Below, one piece after another: positions 18,502 through 27,634 of a stretch of DNA of 64,000 bases. The notes beneath the pieces were generated by a model. It did no database searches. It saw only the letters and a list, made by a program, of their open reading frames with translations, and was not told the DNA's origin. The first letter of the stretch is position 1, and each line of letters starts with the position of its first letter. The stretch comes from Acinetobacter pittii ATCC 19004 = CIP 70.29 (lineage in GTDB: Bacteria; Pseudomonadota; Gammaproteobacteria; Pseudomonadales; Moraxellaceae). The stretch is taken from the NCBI RefSeq assembly GCF_000369045.1, contig NZ_KB849796.1:124001-188000 (forward strand), read 5' to 3'. The translations under genes were made by a program, and so were the position numbers.

Positions 18502-21500
18502 TTAGCGATAACGCTCATACCAGCGTGTAGGAACTAAATGACTTGTACACTGCCACTCGCCCGTTCCACTCTCGTTTCCAGACAGTTGTAATTTCCCACA
18601 ACTATTAGTCACTGGAGGTTCATCTCTTTTTGGAACAAATGCTATGCCGCGAATACCGGAGCCAATAACGTTTTTATTACATTCAGAAGCTCCTACTGGG
18701 CAATTAGTACCAGTTTGTGTTTTAAATCCACTTCCATTCTCTTTATTTTGATCAATTGACCCATCAGAATTAAGGCAGGCGCCAAATGGTAAACAGAACG
18801 TCTGCTGGTCAGTTTCACCTACTACACGGGGTAAACATGGGTCTGCCGCTACAATGCCTGTTCCCTGCGGATCATAAACAGGCACAATTAAAGTCCCCGT
18901 AACGGCCATAGGTTCTTCAAAAGCTTTAAGACCTCCTTTAATACGGAAACTATTATTAGCTTTCTCTGTGCCATCGCTCATACTAGAAAGTGAGCGATAC
19001 CAACCACTTTGCCCCCCCCCAGTGTTTGGAAAGAAAATCTGTGCTACTCGTGTTTCCCCAGATCGTAAAATTTGTGGATTTTTTCGAAGCGTCGATCGAG
19101 TAATATCTTTTGTTTCAAGCTGGCTATCTGTTAAAGACATCAGATTCTTTTTGATAAAGTCTTTATCGATAATCCCATAGACATTGTTTACAGGTCTTCC
19201 GCTTAATGCGGTGCTCGGTGACATCCCCTCACGACCTGTAAGCGGATAAACATCTAAAGGTGTACTACGGTCACCTGAAGCAATACCGACAGTAATAAAA
19301 GTGCGGATTCCATAATCGTGAATTGTCACTGTTGGCGGTTCATAAAAACGCGGCGCATTCCCAGCGGTATAGTCGTTCGAGGCATCATAAGTTGAGTCAT
19401 TCGTTGCTAAATTGGCTAATCGAACAACTCGAATACCGAAACTGCTATAAGTTGAATTTGTTTTTGTCTGGTTATTATTAAGATCGATACGGAAAATTTG
19501 TCCGCCTAAATCGCCAAAATATAAATGGTCGACTAAACCATCAGCATCTCGATCTAAGGTACTAATGCGACTAACAATACTGTGCTTCATATTAGAGTTA
19601 TCTATATTAGAGCCTGTATCACTAGTCCACCATAAGCGTTCCCCAGTTTTAGCATCAATAATATAAACAGCATTCCCTTTTGCTTTTCCATTCGTAAAGC
19701 AAGAATTACTCAAGGTAATATTCGGGTTTTCATAACATTGGTCGTAGCCACCACCAACAATCATAACCCGTTTAATAACTCCGTTATAACGTATATTTGC
19801 AAGTACAGGTTTAGACCAACTCTGCCCCATACGACTATAATCAGTTTGATCTGCTCCTACTCTAAAGAGAAGCTTAGGTGAAGCAGGATTTAAGACATTT
19901 AAGCCATAATAGCTGCTGCCCCCCATTCGCATGCCACCATAAATATTCATTTGCTTTGCAGTTACTTTTGATACTGCTGAACTACCGCTTCCTGTTGTAG
20001 TAATACTATATGCAGGGTCAGATACCCAAGCCCCATCCATACCGTGAGCAGGAGCTGTAGCATCACTTTGGCCAACCACTAAAGCTTTTGATGCAACTGG
20101 ATCATTTAATATATCGGCAGGAACGAAAGCCATTTGTTCTACACCAGTTGAGGCATCCACAATATGCAGACCACCTTCCATCGTTCCATAGAGAATGGAT
20201 TGTTCACGCGCAGATGTTAAATTCCCATTTTCATCTAATGTTCCATTATAGGTAAGTTGTACCGGTAAAGAGTGAATACTACCGCCCATCGATAAATAGG
20301 GTTCATTCGATGTAACTAATGACGAAGGTAAAGTCGTAGCGCTAATATCAGTTGAGTAACCTAGATAATTTAATATTTTTAATTTCAAGCTAATCGGGAA
20401 AGCTTTTAAAATATCTTGTCCAGTTGATGCATTAAATTTTCCTAAAACATAACTTGCTGTATTAGCCACACTATCAAAAGGATTAGTTCCTTCTGGTGGA
20501 GCAGCTGGAATTTTTAGCAAATTAGTTCCAGAAGTTGATAGCTTCGTTAAGCTACCATCTGATGCGACGGCGGAAACATCAGTAAATAAGTTGCGGATTT
20601 TAGTTTGTACTGCGTAATAATATTTTGTGATATTTCCTTCTTCATCACGTGTTTCATTTTGTCCAGCAATTGGTAAAGGAACTTTTGCATATGAACCACC
20701 AAAAAAGACTTTACCTCCATCATTATAAGTAGAGCTATTCCAATAATCTTTCGTACCCGTTCTAAATGCCCCAGTTGCGTTGTAAACCAACCCACCAGTA
20801 TTAGCTTCGAAAGCACCAGCATTTGTTCCCGATAAAACAACATGATATTTCTTTAAATTTCCTCGCCATGTTAAGTAGGTGTTAGCCGGGTTTGGCTCAA
20901 AAGCACGTAAGTAACCATATTCCTGTAAATTTTTAGGATTTAGTGCATCATAAGGAACAGAGATAGCACCTGTGGTTAAGGGTTCTAAAGGAACTTTATC
21001 TAAGTTATTAATAAATGCGATAACACTATCTGTTACACCTTGCGCACTTTGGGTAGGGAAAAATCCTCCATTTCCATAACCTGGTGCAGCGACCGCATTT
21101 GTGGTCTGATTCGGCGAACAATTATCATCACTTTTACGATCAGCTTGGGTTCTCGAACTTAAACGACAGGCATTTTTTACATCAGAAGAACTTAAACTAG
21201 AAAAGTCACTACCAAAACCGACAAATGCTGTTTGAATAGAAACTCCAGCCGGATTTTTTGTTTTATCAAATAATCTTTTTGCAAATTCCCCCATACAGGC
21301 CCAACCAGAGTCTGCTGTCGTGTTAGATAAACCTCCAGAACAAGTAAAATTTGCTCCCAAAGTGCTGCCTAGGGCTGTCGACATTACAGTTGCCGAACGT
21401 GTATTTGTTGTATTGTTCGGTTCTCCATCTGATAAAAAGTAGATTCCTTGCCCATCACAACTCTGACGATTGGCCACCGCAGGCAAAGGAGATTGGTAAA

Positions 21501-22356
21501 TGGCATTTAAATTAGAGGCATTTCTATCTACAACAATATTGGGATTGCTAGCTGTATCATTTGATTTTGATTTTGGGATACCACTATCTGCATTTGCTAC
21601 AGCATAATTAAAGGTGGTGTAGTAATAAGTATAAGAATAGGTCCAATCCGACGAAGTATCATAAGCAGTTGCCGTATCCACACCCGGATTAGAAGTTGAC
21701 CAGTTACTCCAATAGTTATTAGAGCGACAAGGTTGCCATAGATTTGTAGTATCGATTTGTGAATCGCGATAATTCGTACAATATGAGTATTCCGTTCTAT
21801 TATCAGATTTTCGCACACGCCTTATATAGCTATCTTTTCGAATGGCATAATTTGCCTCTGAATAGGTCGTTGTACCCATCAAATAAGCAGCAGCTTCCGC
21901 ATAAGCATGTGCTGAAGGCGTTGACCCGCCAGCAGTTAAATTTGCAACAGCCTGTTTTAATTTATAACGTTGAGAACCCACTGTATTTAACGTACTCGCA
22001 TCTCCTAAAGGAGCAGCAGCCACTAGAACCTGCCCACTTCGGCTATCACCATTTGCAGAGAAATTTCCCAACCCCACACGAGTGTCATTTAAAACAGGAT
22101 TATTACTTGCTAAAAAAGCATTCATACCATTTTTAAGCATAGCCAGACGGTTTTCGCCATAACTATTGTTGGTCATACTTCCTGATGTATCCAACATCAT
22201 CACAATGGTTTTTTTACCAGCTGTAGGTGAAGCATAAATTTGTAAATCACTCGCCTGCACAACGGAGCTTGTCATTAGCCATGTAAAAGCAACTGAACTC
22301 GAACAGATGGCATACCATAAATTATTTGGCTTAAAATTCTTCAATTTTAGTTTCAC
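18502..22356 (-). CDS. pilY1: PilY1/PilC-type pilus tip adhesin and biogenesis factor
   Basis: A 1284-residue secreted protein with a signal peptide ending at about VVQA (residue 36). An N-terminal von Willebrand A-like domain begins near residue 50, with the metal-ion site D56-x-S58-x-S60 (LDTSGSM). A C-terminal beta-propeller of the Neisseria PilC type follows. A calcium-loop-like DRDADGLVD lies near residue 935. PilY1 primes pilus assembly with the minor pilins and acts as adhesin or mechanosensor. Acinetobacter ComC is the homologue needed for DNA uptake. The coding strand carries nine consecutive G at 19012-19020, exactly three GGG codons (residues 1113-1115); slippage there would remove about the last 170 residues. 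Confidence 0.94.
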   Translation of the reverse strand: MKLKLKNFKPNNLWYAICSSSVAFTWLMTSSVVQASDLQIYASPTAGKKTIVMMLDTSGSMTNNSYGENRLAMLKNGMNAFLASNNPVLNDTRVGLGNFSANGDSRSGQVLVAAAPLGDASTLNTVGSQRYKLKQAVANLTAGGSTPSAHAYAEAAAYLMGTTTYSEANYAIRKDSYIRRVRKSDNRTEYSYCTNYRDSQIDTTNLWQPCRSNNYWSNWSTSNPGVDTATAYDTSSDWTYSYTYYYTTFNYAVANADSGIPKSKSNDTASNPNIVVDRNASNLNAIYQSPLPAVANRQSCDGQGIYFLSDGEPNNTTNTRSATVMSTALGSTLGANFTCSGGLSNTTADSGWACMGEFAKRLFDKTKNPAGVSIQTAFVGFGSDFSSLSSSDVKNACRLSSRTQADRKSDDNCSPNQTTNAVAAPGYGNGGFFPTQSAQGVTDSVIAFINNLDKVPLEPLTTGAISVPYDALNPKNLQEYGYLRAFEPNPANTYLTWRGNLKKYHVVLSGTNAGAFEANTGGLVYNATGAFRTGTKDYWNSSTYNDGGKVFFGGSYAKVPLPIAGQNETRDEEGNITKYYYAVQTKIRNLFTDVSAVASDGSLTKLSTSGTNLLKIPAAPPEGTNPFDSVANTASYVLGKFNASTGQDILKAFPISLKLKILNYLGYSTDISATTLPSSLVTSNEPYLSMGGSIHSLPVQLTYNGTLDENGNLTSAREQSILYGTMEGGLHIVDASTGVEQMAFVPADILNDPVASKALVVGQSDATAPAHGMDGAWVSDPAYSITTTGSGSSAVSKVTAKQMNIYGGMRMGGSSYYGLNVLNPASPKLLFRVGADQTDYSRMGQSWSKPVLANIRYNGVIKRVMIVGGGYDQCYENPNITLSNSCFTNGKAKGNAVYIIDAKTGERLWWTSDTGSNIDNSNMKHSIVSRISTLDRDADGLVDHLYFGDLGGQIFRIDLNNNQTKTNSTYSSFGIRVVRLANLATNDSTYDASNDYTAGNAPRFYEPPTVTIHDYGIRTFITVGIASGDRSTPLDVYPLTGREGMSPSTALSGRPVNNVYGIIDKDFIKKNLMSLTDSQLETKDITRSTLRKNPQILRSGETRVAQIFFPNTGGGQSGWYRSLSSMSDGTEKANNSFRIKGGLKAFEEPMAVTGTLIVPVYDPQGTGIVAADPCLPRVVGETDQQTFCLPFGACLNSDGSIDQNKENGSGFKTQTGTNCPVGASECNKNVIGSGIRGIAFVPKRDEPPVTNSCGKLQLSGNESGTGEWQCTSHLVPTRWYERYR

Positions 22357-22367
22357 GATATTCCCCG

Positions 22368-23177
22368 TTATGAACCTGGTGCCGTAATTTGAGTGAGTTT
22401 ATTGGTATAGTTAAATTCTTGAACTTGAGTACTAAAAGGCACGTTATGATTTGCCAAACACTCCGCCAATGTTTGTTTAGCTGTTAATGCGGTATCAAAA
22501 TTGTCGCTAATTTTTGCCGAACTCGTGCTTAAGCAATCTCTTTGTAAAGTTTCAATAGAGGTAGATGCATAGGCTGGCAAAAAAGCAGTTGTAATCACTC
22601 GAATACGTTGCGTAGACAACATACTTTTAGGAAGTTGCGTACCTTCCGAGGTGTTTGTTCCTCGTGGTAAATTTGAGCCTGGAATATCGCTAGCAGCGTC
22701 TGTTGGAACACTTACAGCAACTTGGGTGACCACTGCTTGACGATTACTTCCATAGTCAGTTGTTAAATCGCAGAAACCCGCTACGCCGCCATCTTCAACG
22801 ACTGCATTATTAGCGCTTCCTGCTCGAAGTAAACTTGCACCTCTGGTCTGAGCAAAATTTGTTGCTGTAGAAACAGGCTTATAACAAAAGTTGTATTCCG
22901 CACCAGGGTTACTTTCATGCTCTTTAAGCGCGGCACCAATCACATTAGTAATATTAGTTAGGGTGGTAGGATTCATCTGCACAATGAGTTCTAAAGGAGT
23001 GTCAGATGACTGAAAATTTAATTGGCTAACTTGGCTATTGGTAGCAACTTTTAAAGAAACAATAGCCACTCTTATTGCTAAAACGCCTACAGAAATAACA
23101 ATCAATAAAATAATAAGCACAACAATAAGGGTTGCCCCTTTTTCCTTAGATCTACTCTTATGAATTAAATGGGTCAT
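22368..23177 (-). CDS. pilX: Minor pilin PilX
   Basis: A 269-residue PilX_N-type protein. After SRSKEKG comes ATLIVVLIILLIVISVGVLA, a prepilin-like helix in which the usual Glu5 is replaced by valine. A long soluble domain with four to five cysteines follows. Its ATG overlaps the pilW stop by four bases (ATGA). By order it belongs to the minor-pilin priming complex together with PilV, PilW and PilY1. Confidence 0.87.
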   Translation of the reverse strand: MTHLIHKSRSKEKGATLIVVLIILLIVISVGVLAIRVAIVSLKVATNSQVSQLNFQSSDTPLELIVQMNPTTLTNITNVIGAALKEHESNPGAEYNFCYKPVSTATNFAQTRGASLLRAGSANNAVVEDGGVAGFCDLTTDYGSNRQAVVTQVAVSVPTDAASDIPGSNLPRGTNTSEGTQLPKSMLSTQRIRVITTAFLPAYASTSIETLQRDCLSTSSAKISDNFDTALTAKQTLAECLANHNVPFSTQVQEFNYTNKLTQITAPGS

Positions 23178-24175
23178 AGACTTTCCCCCATCGCGTTGCG
23201 TAGAGCAATTGTTAAGTTATAAGTGCGGCGTAAGAATCGAGTTGTATTATCAGAAGCATGCACGGTTTGATCTAACATAAAAAAAGATTGCTCAGGATCT
23301 ATTGCTTTGCTTTGGGCATTATTAGTAGAGCGCGCTAATACAGACATTTGTATTGAAAGAATTCGTGGCGGCATCACAGATGGTGTGGCATCTCGGGCAG
23401 CCTGTGCAGCAGCGCGATATTGGGGAATGGTATAATAAGCAAAATTGCCAGCCGCATTTTTTGCACCAAACAGCACATGGAAATGATCAATACGCGGCAA
23501 TACAATTTGACCAGCGTCGCCTAACCCAGCAACAGTGGTCGGTTGAGCTGTGGCTACAGCAGAGGGAGTATTTGCATCACATGCAAGTGCATAGTCTTGC
23601 TGGGAACTACCATTGCTATCCAGACGTAAAAAATAACGCTCTACAATTAAATCACCTGCAAGTACATTTACACCTTCACAATTGGTCATATTTGTAGGTG
23701 CAATAAATTGGATAGTCAGCTGATCACTTTGCACAGCAGCATTTGAACTGTTCTGTATATTTGAAAGACCTTTCCAGTGATTACTCACAGTACTCACCGT
23801 ATCGCCTGCACCACGACTAAGTAATGTGTCAGCAATATAAGTATTTGTTCCAACGTTAGGGACAAAATTAACATTGTTGTTATTGGTTGCAGTTGAAGCA
23901 GTTAATACAACACCGCCCCAAGGGGTTGTATCAGTTAATATTGGGTTGGTTACATTTCCATAATTTAGAAGCCGTATATCACGGGCAATATATTCCAAAC
24001 CAAAAATACCGCTATCTTGTATTTCAGCATTTGCTTTTTGTAGACGGCTTGATAGAAGTCCACCAATAAATAATTGAGTCGCCGCGGCTACCAAAATTAG
24101 ACCTAAAGCCAATGCAACCATCAGCTCAATTAATGTAAAGCCTCGTTGTTTCCATAATACAAATGAGTGAGCCAT
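23174..24175 (-). CDS. pilW: Minor pilin PilW
   Basis: A 333-residue PilW-family prepilin with signal MAHSFVLWKQRG and mature FTLIELMVALALGLILVAAA. The size and large C-terminal domain are typical of PilW, the biggest of the minor pilins. Start and stop overlap its neighbours by 1 and 4 bases, indicating coupled translation. Confidence 0.9.
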   Translation of the reverse strand: MAHSFVLWKQRGFTLIELMVALALGLILVAAATQLFIGGLLSSRLQKANAEIQDSGIFGLEYIARDIRLLNYGNVTNPILTDTTPWGGVVLTASTATNNNNVNFVPNVGTNTYIADTLLSRGAGDTVSTVSNHWKGLSNIQNSSNAAVQSDQLTIQFIAPTNMTNCEGVNVLAGDLIVERYFLRLDSNGSSQQDYALACDANTPSAVATAQPTTVAGLGDAGQIVLPRIDHFHVLFGAKNAAGNFAYYTIPQYRAAAQAARDATPSVMPPRILSIQMSVLARSTNNAQSKAIDPEQSFFMLDQTVHASDNTTRFLRRTYNLTIALRNAMGESL

Positions 24176-24735
24176 TAATATGCCTCCATCATTAAACAGT
24201 TCGAATTATTGACATAAACGCCATTTGTACTCATACAGCTCGACACATCCGCGCTCGTGACTCCCTCATTTATTGTAATTACTGGAGCGGTTTTTCCCCA
24301 AAAAACAAACAAACATTGCCTCTGCTGGGCCATTGTGCTTGTAACCCCTGGGCAATTTGTCATTGTAATTTTCATGCCAAGTTGATCAGCATTTCTTGCT
24401 GCTTGATATGCATCAAATTGCGCAAGCTGAGAAGGTGTACAAGCTGCATTGAAACACAACGTAGGAGCTGCGGTGGTAGATGAATAATTGCTATAACTAC
24501 GGACAAATGCGGGATACTGACTAGCTTGAGAACTATTTACGCGAATGTTTTCTGCTAATCCTCTCATGATCATAATCGCTTGAGATTTGCTTAATGCCTC
24601 TGAAGAAGCATCCATAGCACGGACTTGCAAGGCAACATATCCTAAAACCCCTATCGCAATTAAAATTAAGGCAACCAACACTTCTAATAAACCCACCCCA
24701 ACTTGAGCTTTTCGTTTAGAGCCCTGCATTAACAT
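24175..24735 (-). CDS. pilV: Minor pilin PilV
   Basis: A 186-residue PilV-family prepilin: after KRKAQVG the mature helix starts VGLLEVLVALILIAIGVLG, with Glu5 present. Cysteines occur in TLCFNAACTP, NCPG and further C-terminally. GAGGAG precedes the ATG at 24735. A second in-frame ATG at 24729 would also work and overlaps the upstream stop as TAATG. It is second in the operon. Confidence 0.88.
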   Translation of the reverse strand: MLMQGSKRKAQVGVGLLEVLVALILIAIGVLGYVALQVRAMDASSEALSKSQAIMIMRGLAENIRVNSSQASQYPAFVRSYSNYSSTTAAPTLCFNAACTPSQLAQFDAYQAARNADQLGMKITMTNCPGVTSTMAQQRQCLFVFWGKTAPVITINEGVTSADVSSCMSTNGVYVNNSNCLMMEAY

Positions 24736-25208
24736 GTCTCCTCAGCTTTAAAAATTAATGTGCCAAGCTTTGTTAAAATAAGAATTTTCTTTTTATTTAT
24801 TTTTGAATTACAAATAGATAAAAGTGTATCTTGGGTAATATTGGTTATCACCCCATTCGCATTAAAAGTTAGAGTCGTTGCTGTTAATGAACTCTGCGTA
24901 CCATCAGCAGCGATATTTTTAAGCTCAAGACTGTTATTGGAATCAGCTTTCCAATTCAAGGAAGTGGGAGTATTTAAAGCTGTTGAATTCAGATTAATGG
25001 ATACATCTTGTCGACCAAGTATGGCTTGGTTCTTTGCTTCCGATAAAGTATTGATTAGATCTCGTTGGTTTCCATCTAGTCGTTTGCTTTCTAATAAATT
25101 CGACATAGATGGTGCAGCCATCATCGCGATAATAGCCATGACCGCAATCGTCACCATAAGCTCAACCAAGGTGAACCCGTCTTGCGGAATAATTCCCCTC
25201 ATCCCCAT
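24729..25208 (-). CDS. fimU: GspH/FimT-type minor pilin (FimU by position)
   Basis: A 159-residue pseudopilin with signal ending at QDG and mature FTLVELMVTIAVMAIIAMMA. GspH/FimT-family proteins initiate the minor-pilin stack, and FimT members bind DNA during natural transformation. It is the first gene of the seven-gene cluster. The position directly upstream of pilV matches fimU in Pseudomonas, but FimT is an alternative name. The terminal cysteine (ETC) and an internal one could form the fold's disulfide. The operon promoter should lie in 25209-25296. Confidence 0.8.
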   Translation of the reverse strand: MGMRGIIPQDGFTLVELMVTIAVMAIIAMMAAPSMSNLLESKRLDGNQRDLINTLSEAKNQAILGRQDVSINLNSTALNTPTSLNWKADSNNSLELKNIAADGTQSSLTATTLTFNANGVITNITQDTLLSICNSKINKKKILILTKLGTLIFKAEETC

Positions 25209-25296
25209 ACCCCAAATAAACTTTAAAATTTTTTATTTATTAATTAAATTTTACGTCTTATGTTTACAAAACAAATACAAAGCAGATAAAGGGTAT

Positions 25297-25336
25297 AAAA
25301 AAACAGATAACTGTCATATCAACAATTATCTGTTTA
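25297..25336 (-). terminator. ispH terminator
   Basis: On the minus strand AAACAGATAA pairs with TTATCTGTTT and is followed by TTTTTATA. It ends ispH upstream of the pilin operon. Confidence 0.8.
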
Positions 25337-25371
25337 AATTTTTAAAATCAGTATGTTAAATACATCACACT

Positions 25372-26322
25372 TTACGCTTGAGTCACATGAATGCGTAATT
25401 CTTTAGGAAGACTAAAGGTTATGTTCTCTTCACGCCCATCTAATTCTTTCGGCGCTTGAGCACCCCAATCTTGTAAACGTTGAATCACTTGTTTAATCAA
25501 AATTTCTGGCGCAGAGGCGCCAGCAGTAACACCAATTTTACAAGTCTCATTGAACCATGACTGCTCTAACTGATCAGCATTATCTACAAGGTAAGCGGCT
25601 TTACCCATACGCTCTGCAAGCTCACGTAATCGATTTGAGTTTGATGAGTTAGGTGAACCTACAACTAAAACCACATCACACTTTTCAGCTAAATCACGCA
25701 CAGCATCTTGTCTGTTTTGAGTTGCGTAGCAAATATCATCTTTACGCGGACCTTGAATATGCGGAAATTTTGCACGCAAAGCATCAATAACTTTAGCTGT
25801 ATCATCAATAGAAAGCGTTGTTTGTGTTACGAAAGCAAGTTTTTCAGGATGTCGTACGGTAAGTGCAGCAACATCTTCTTCATCTTCAACCAGATAAATA
25901 TCACCGCCTTTTAATTTGTCATATTGCCCCATTGTGCCTTCAACTTCTGGGTGCCCTTCATGACCAATTAAAATAGCTTCTGTCCCTTCGCGAGCATATT
26001 TAGTTACTTCAATATGTACTTTAGTCACCAATGGACAAGTTGCATCAAAAACTTTTAAGCCTCGACGCTCTGCTTCTTGCTGAACTGCTTTTGAAACACC
26101 GTGCGCACTGAAAATTACAATAGAATCATCTGGCACTTGGTCCAGCTCATCAACGAAAACAGCCCCTCTTTGACGCAAGTCATCTACCACAAATTTATTG
26201 TGTACAACTTCATGACGTACATAAATAGGAGGATTGAAACATTCTAAAGCCCGATTGACGATTGCTATGGCTCGATCAACACCGGCACAAAAACCACGCG
26301 GATTAGCTAACACAATTTCCAT
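25372..26322 (-). CDS. ispH: 4-hydroxy-3-methylbut-2-enyl diphosphate reductase IspH
   Basis: A 316-residue iron-sulfur enzyme that makes the last step of the MEP isoprenoid pathway, HMBPP to IPP and DMAPP. The three cluster cysteines C12 (GFCAGV), C96 (DATCPLV) and C198 (ICYATQNRQ) are all in place. [13 protein letters not shown] and [11 protein letters not shown] hold conserved histidines. It is monocistronic, divergent from gmk across about 120 bases, and ends in its own terminator. Confidence 0.97.
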   Translation of the reverse strand: MEIVLANPRGFCAGVDRAIAIVNRALECFNPPIYVRHEVVHNKFVVDDLRQRGAVFVDELDQVPDDSIVIFSAHGVSKAVQQEAERRGLKVFDATCPLVTKVHIEVTKYAREGTEAILIGHEGHPEVEGTMGQYDKLKGGDIYLVEDEEDVAALTVRHPEKLAFVTQTTLSIDDTAKVIDALRAKFPHIQGPRKDDICYATQNRQDAVRDLAEKCDVVLVVGSPNSSNSNRLRELAERMGKAAYLVDNADQLEQSWFNETCKIGVTAGASAPEILIKQVIQRLQDWGAQAPKELDGREENITFSLPKELRIHVTQA

Positions 26323-26444
26323 AACAGCCTCAAAATTAATAAAACAGGGGAATTTCTCTTGAATATTTGCAATTAAAACTATTCAGTTTAAACGCACGGT
26401 ACACTACAATAGCGAAGATATTTTATCATATCAGGAAAAATATC

Positions 26445-27074
26445 ATGTCGGGTCTATTGTTTGTCGTTTCTGCTGCATCAGGAACGGGCAAAACATCTTT
26501 GGTAAAAGCCCTGCTTGACCGTGTGAGCAATTTACATGTTTCAGTCTCGCATACAACCCGAGGTCAACGTCCCGGTGAGTTAGATGGTGTTCACTATCAC
26601 TTCACTACAAAAGATGAATTTCTAGACCAAGTCAACCATGATGGATTTATCGAATACGCTGAAGTATTTGGTAACTACTATGGCACTTCTCAAGCTACGG
26701 TAAAACAACAGCTAGCTCAAGGACACGATGTCTTACTTGAAATTGATTGGCAAGGTGCAGAACAAGTACGCAAACTTTTCCCTGAATCCAAGCAAATATT
26801 CATTTTACCCCCAACTCAATTTGATTTACGTCAGCGTTTATCTAACCGTGGCACGGACTCAGTTGAAGTCATTGAGCATCGTTTAAGCTGTGCAGTAGAA
26901 GATATGCAGCATTACACGAACTTTGATTACATCATTATCAATGATGATTTTAATAAAGCTTTACATGAGCTTGAAGCTGTGATTACAGCAAACCGTTTAG
27001 TGCTATCTCAGCAAGCAAAACGTCACCAAACTTTAATTCAGGACTTGATTACTCCTCAACCAAAACAGGAATAA
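26445..27074 (+). CDS. gmk: Guanylate kinase
   Basis: A 209-residue enzyme that phosphorylates GMP to GDP. The P-loop is SAASGTGKTSLVK near residue 8, with SHTTRGQRPGELDGVHYHF and EIDWQGAEQVR following. The ATG at 26445 after AGGAAAAA is chosen; the open frame runs 26 codons upstream without homology. rpoZ and spoT follow, the classic gmk-rpoZ-spoT order. Confidence 0.96.
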   Translation: MSGLLFVVSAASGTGKTSLVKALLDRVSNLHVSVSHTTRGQRPGELDGVHYHFTTKDEFLDQVNHDGFIEYAEVFGNYYGTSQATVKQQLAQGHDVLLEIDWQGAEQVRKLFPESKQIFILPPTQFDLRQRLSNRGTDSVEVIEHRLSCAVEDMQHYTNFDYIIINDDFNKALHELEAVITANRLVLSQQAKRHQTLIQDLITPQPKQE

Positions 27075-27146
27075 CTTGAGTCTAGATCGAAAGCCTTTTA
27101 TACTATTTAGTCTGTTCAAATTTACCATTCCAGAACGAGAACTTTT

Positions 27147-27425
27147 ATGGCACGCGTCACCGTTGAAGATTGTTTAGATCATGTAGACAACCGTTTTGAG
27201 CTTGTGCTCGTTGCAAGTAAACGTGCTCGTCAATTGGCACGTCAAGGCATGGAGCCAACTGTAGAATGGGATAACGACAAACCGACTGTAGTTTCTTTGC
27301 GCGAAATCGCGGCAGGGCACGTTACGAAAGAAATTCTTAAACAACGTGAGCAAGATTACCAAACTTCTAGTCTTGATCTTGCCCTTTCTACAAATAGCTT
27401 GAATTTAGAAGGTTTTTCTTTTTAA
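27147..27425 (+). CDS. rpoZ: RNA polymerase omega subunit
   Basis: A 92-residue subunit that aids polymerase assembly and forms part of the ppGpp site. [20 protein letters not shown] and [12 protein letters not shown] are diagnostic. It follows gmk by 72 bases, and a terminator separates it from spoT. Confidence 0.96.
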   Translation: MARVTVEDCLDHVDNRFELVLVASKRARQLARQGMEPTVEWDNDKPTVVSLREIAAGHVTKEILKQREQDYQTSSLDLALSTNSLNLEGFSF

Positions 27426-27440
27426 TTCACCCTGTTTCAT

Positions 27441-27474
27441 AAAAAAACCATCGTTTTTCTGCGATGGTTTTTTA
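27441..27474 (+). terminator. rpoZ terminator
   Basis: AAAAACCATCG pairs with CGATGGTTTTT, with a T-run after it, directly downstream of rpoZ. Confidence 0.9.
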
Positions 27475-27517
27475 TTTGGCTTTGCGCCATATTCAAACAT
27501 ATTGGGAAAAGCAATTA

Positions 27518-27563
27518 TTTTCATTGAAAAAAAAATACACTTTTTCAAATGAAAAAATTGACA
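27518..27563 (+). promoter_or_regulatory. Inverted repeat and candidate -35 upstream of spoT
   Basis: TTTTCATTGAAAAA (27518-27531) and TTTTTCAAATGAAAA (27541-27555) form a near-perfect dyad with one bulged T. They sit directly before TTGACA at 27558-27563. No good -10 follows at 17 bases (TTCATT only), so the promoter call is weak. The dyad could be an operator. Confidence 0.35.
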
Positions 27564-27634
27564 AGTTCCGCAACATGCTTTTCATTAAGAAGCAGATAGA
27601 TTTAGTTTTTCAGCAATAGGAAAAAGGGTGATTT

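Noticed and set aside
21759..22136. 125-codon frame opposite the pilY1 N-terminal region
   Set aside because: A shadow of pilY1 with biased composition and no ribosome site.
24760..25359. 199-codon open frame on the plus strand opposite fimU
   Set aside because: It overlaps fimU almost fully on the other strand, its product has no recognisable motif, and fimU has a clear prepilin signature and operon context.
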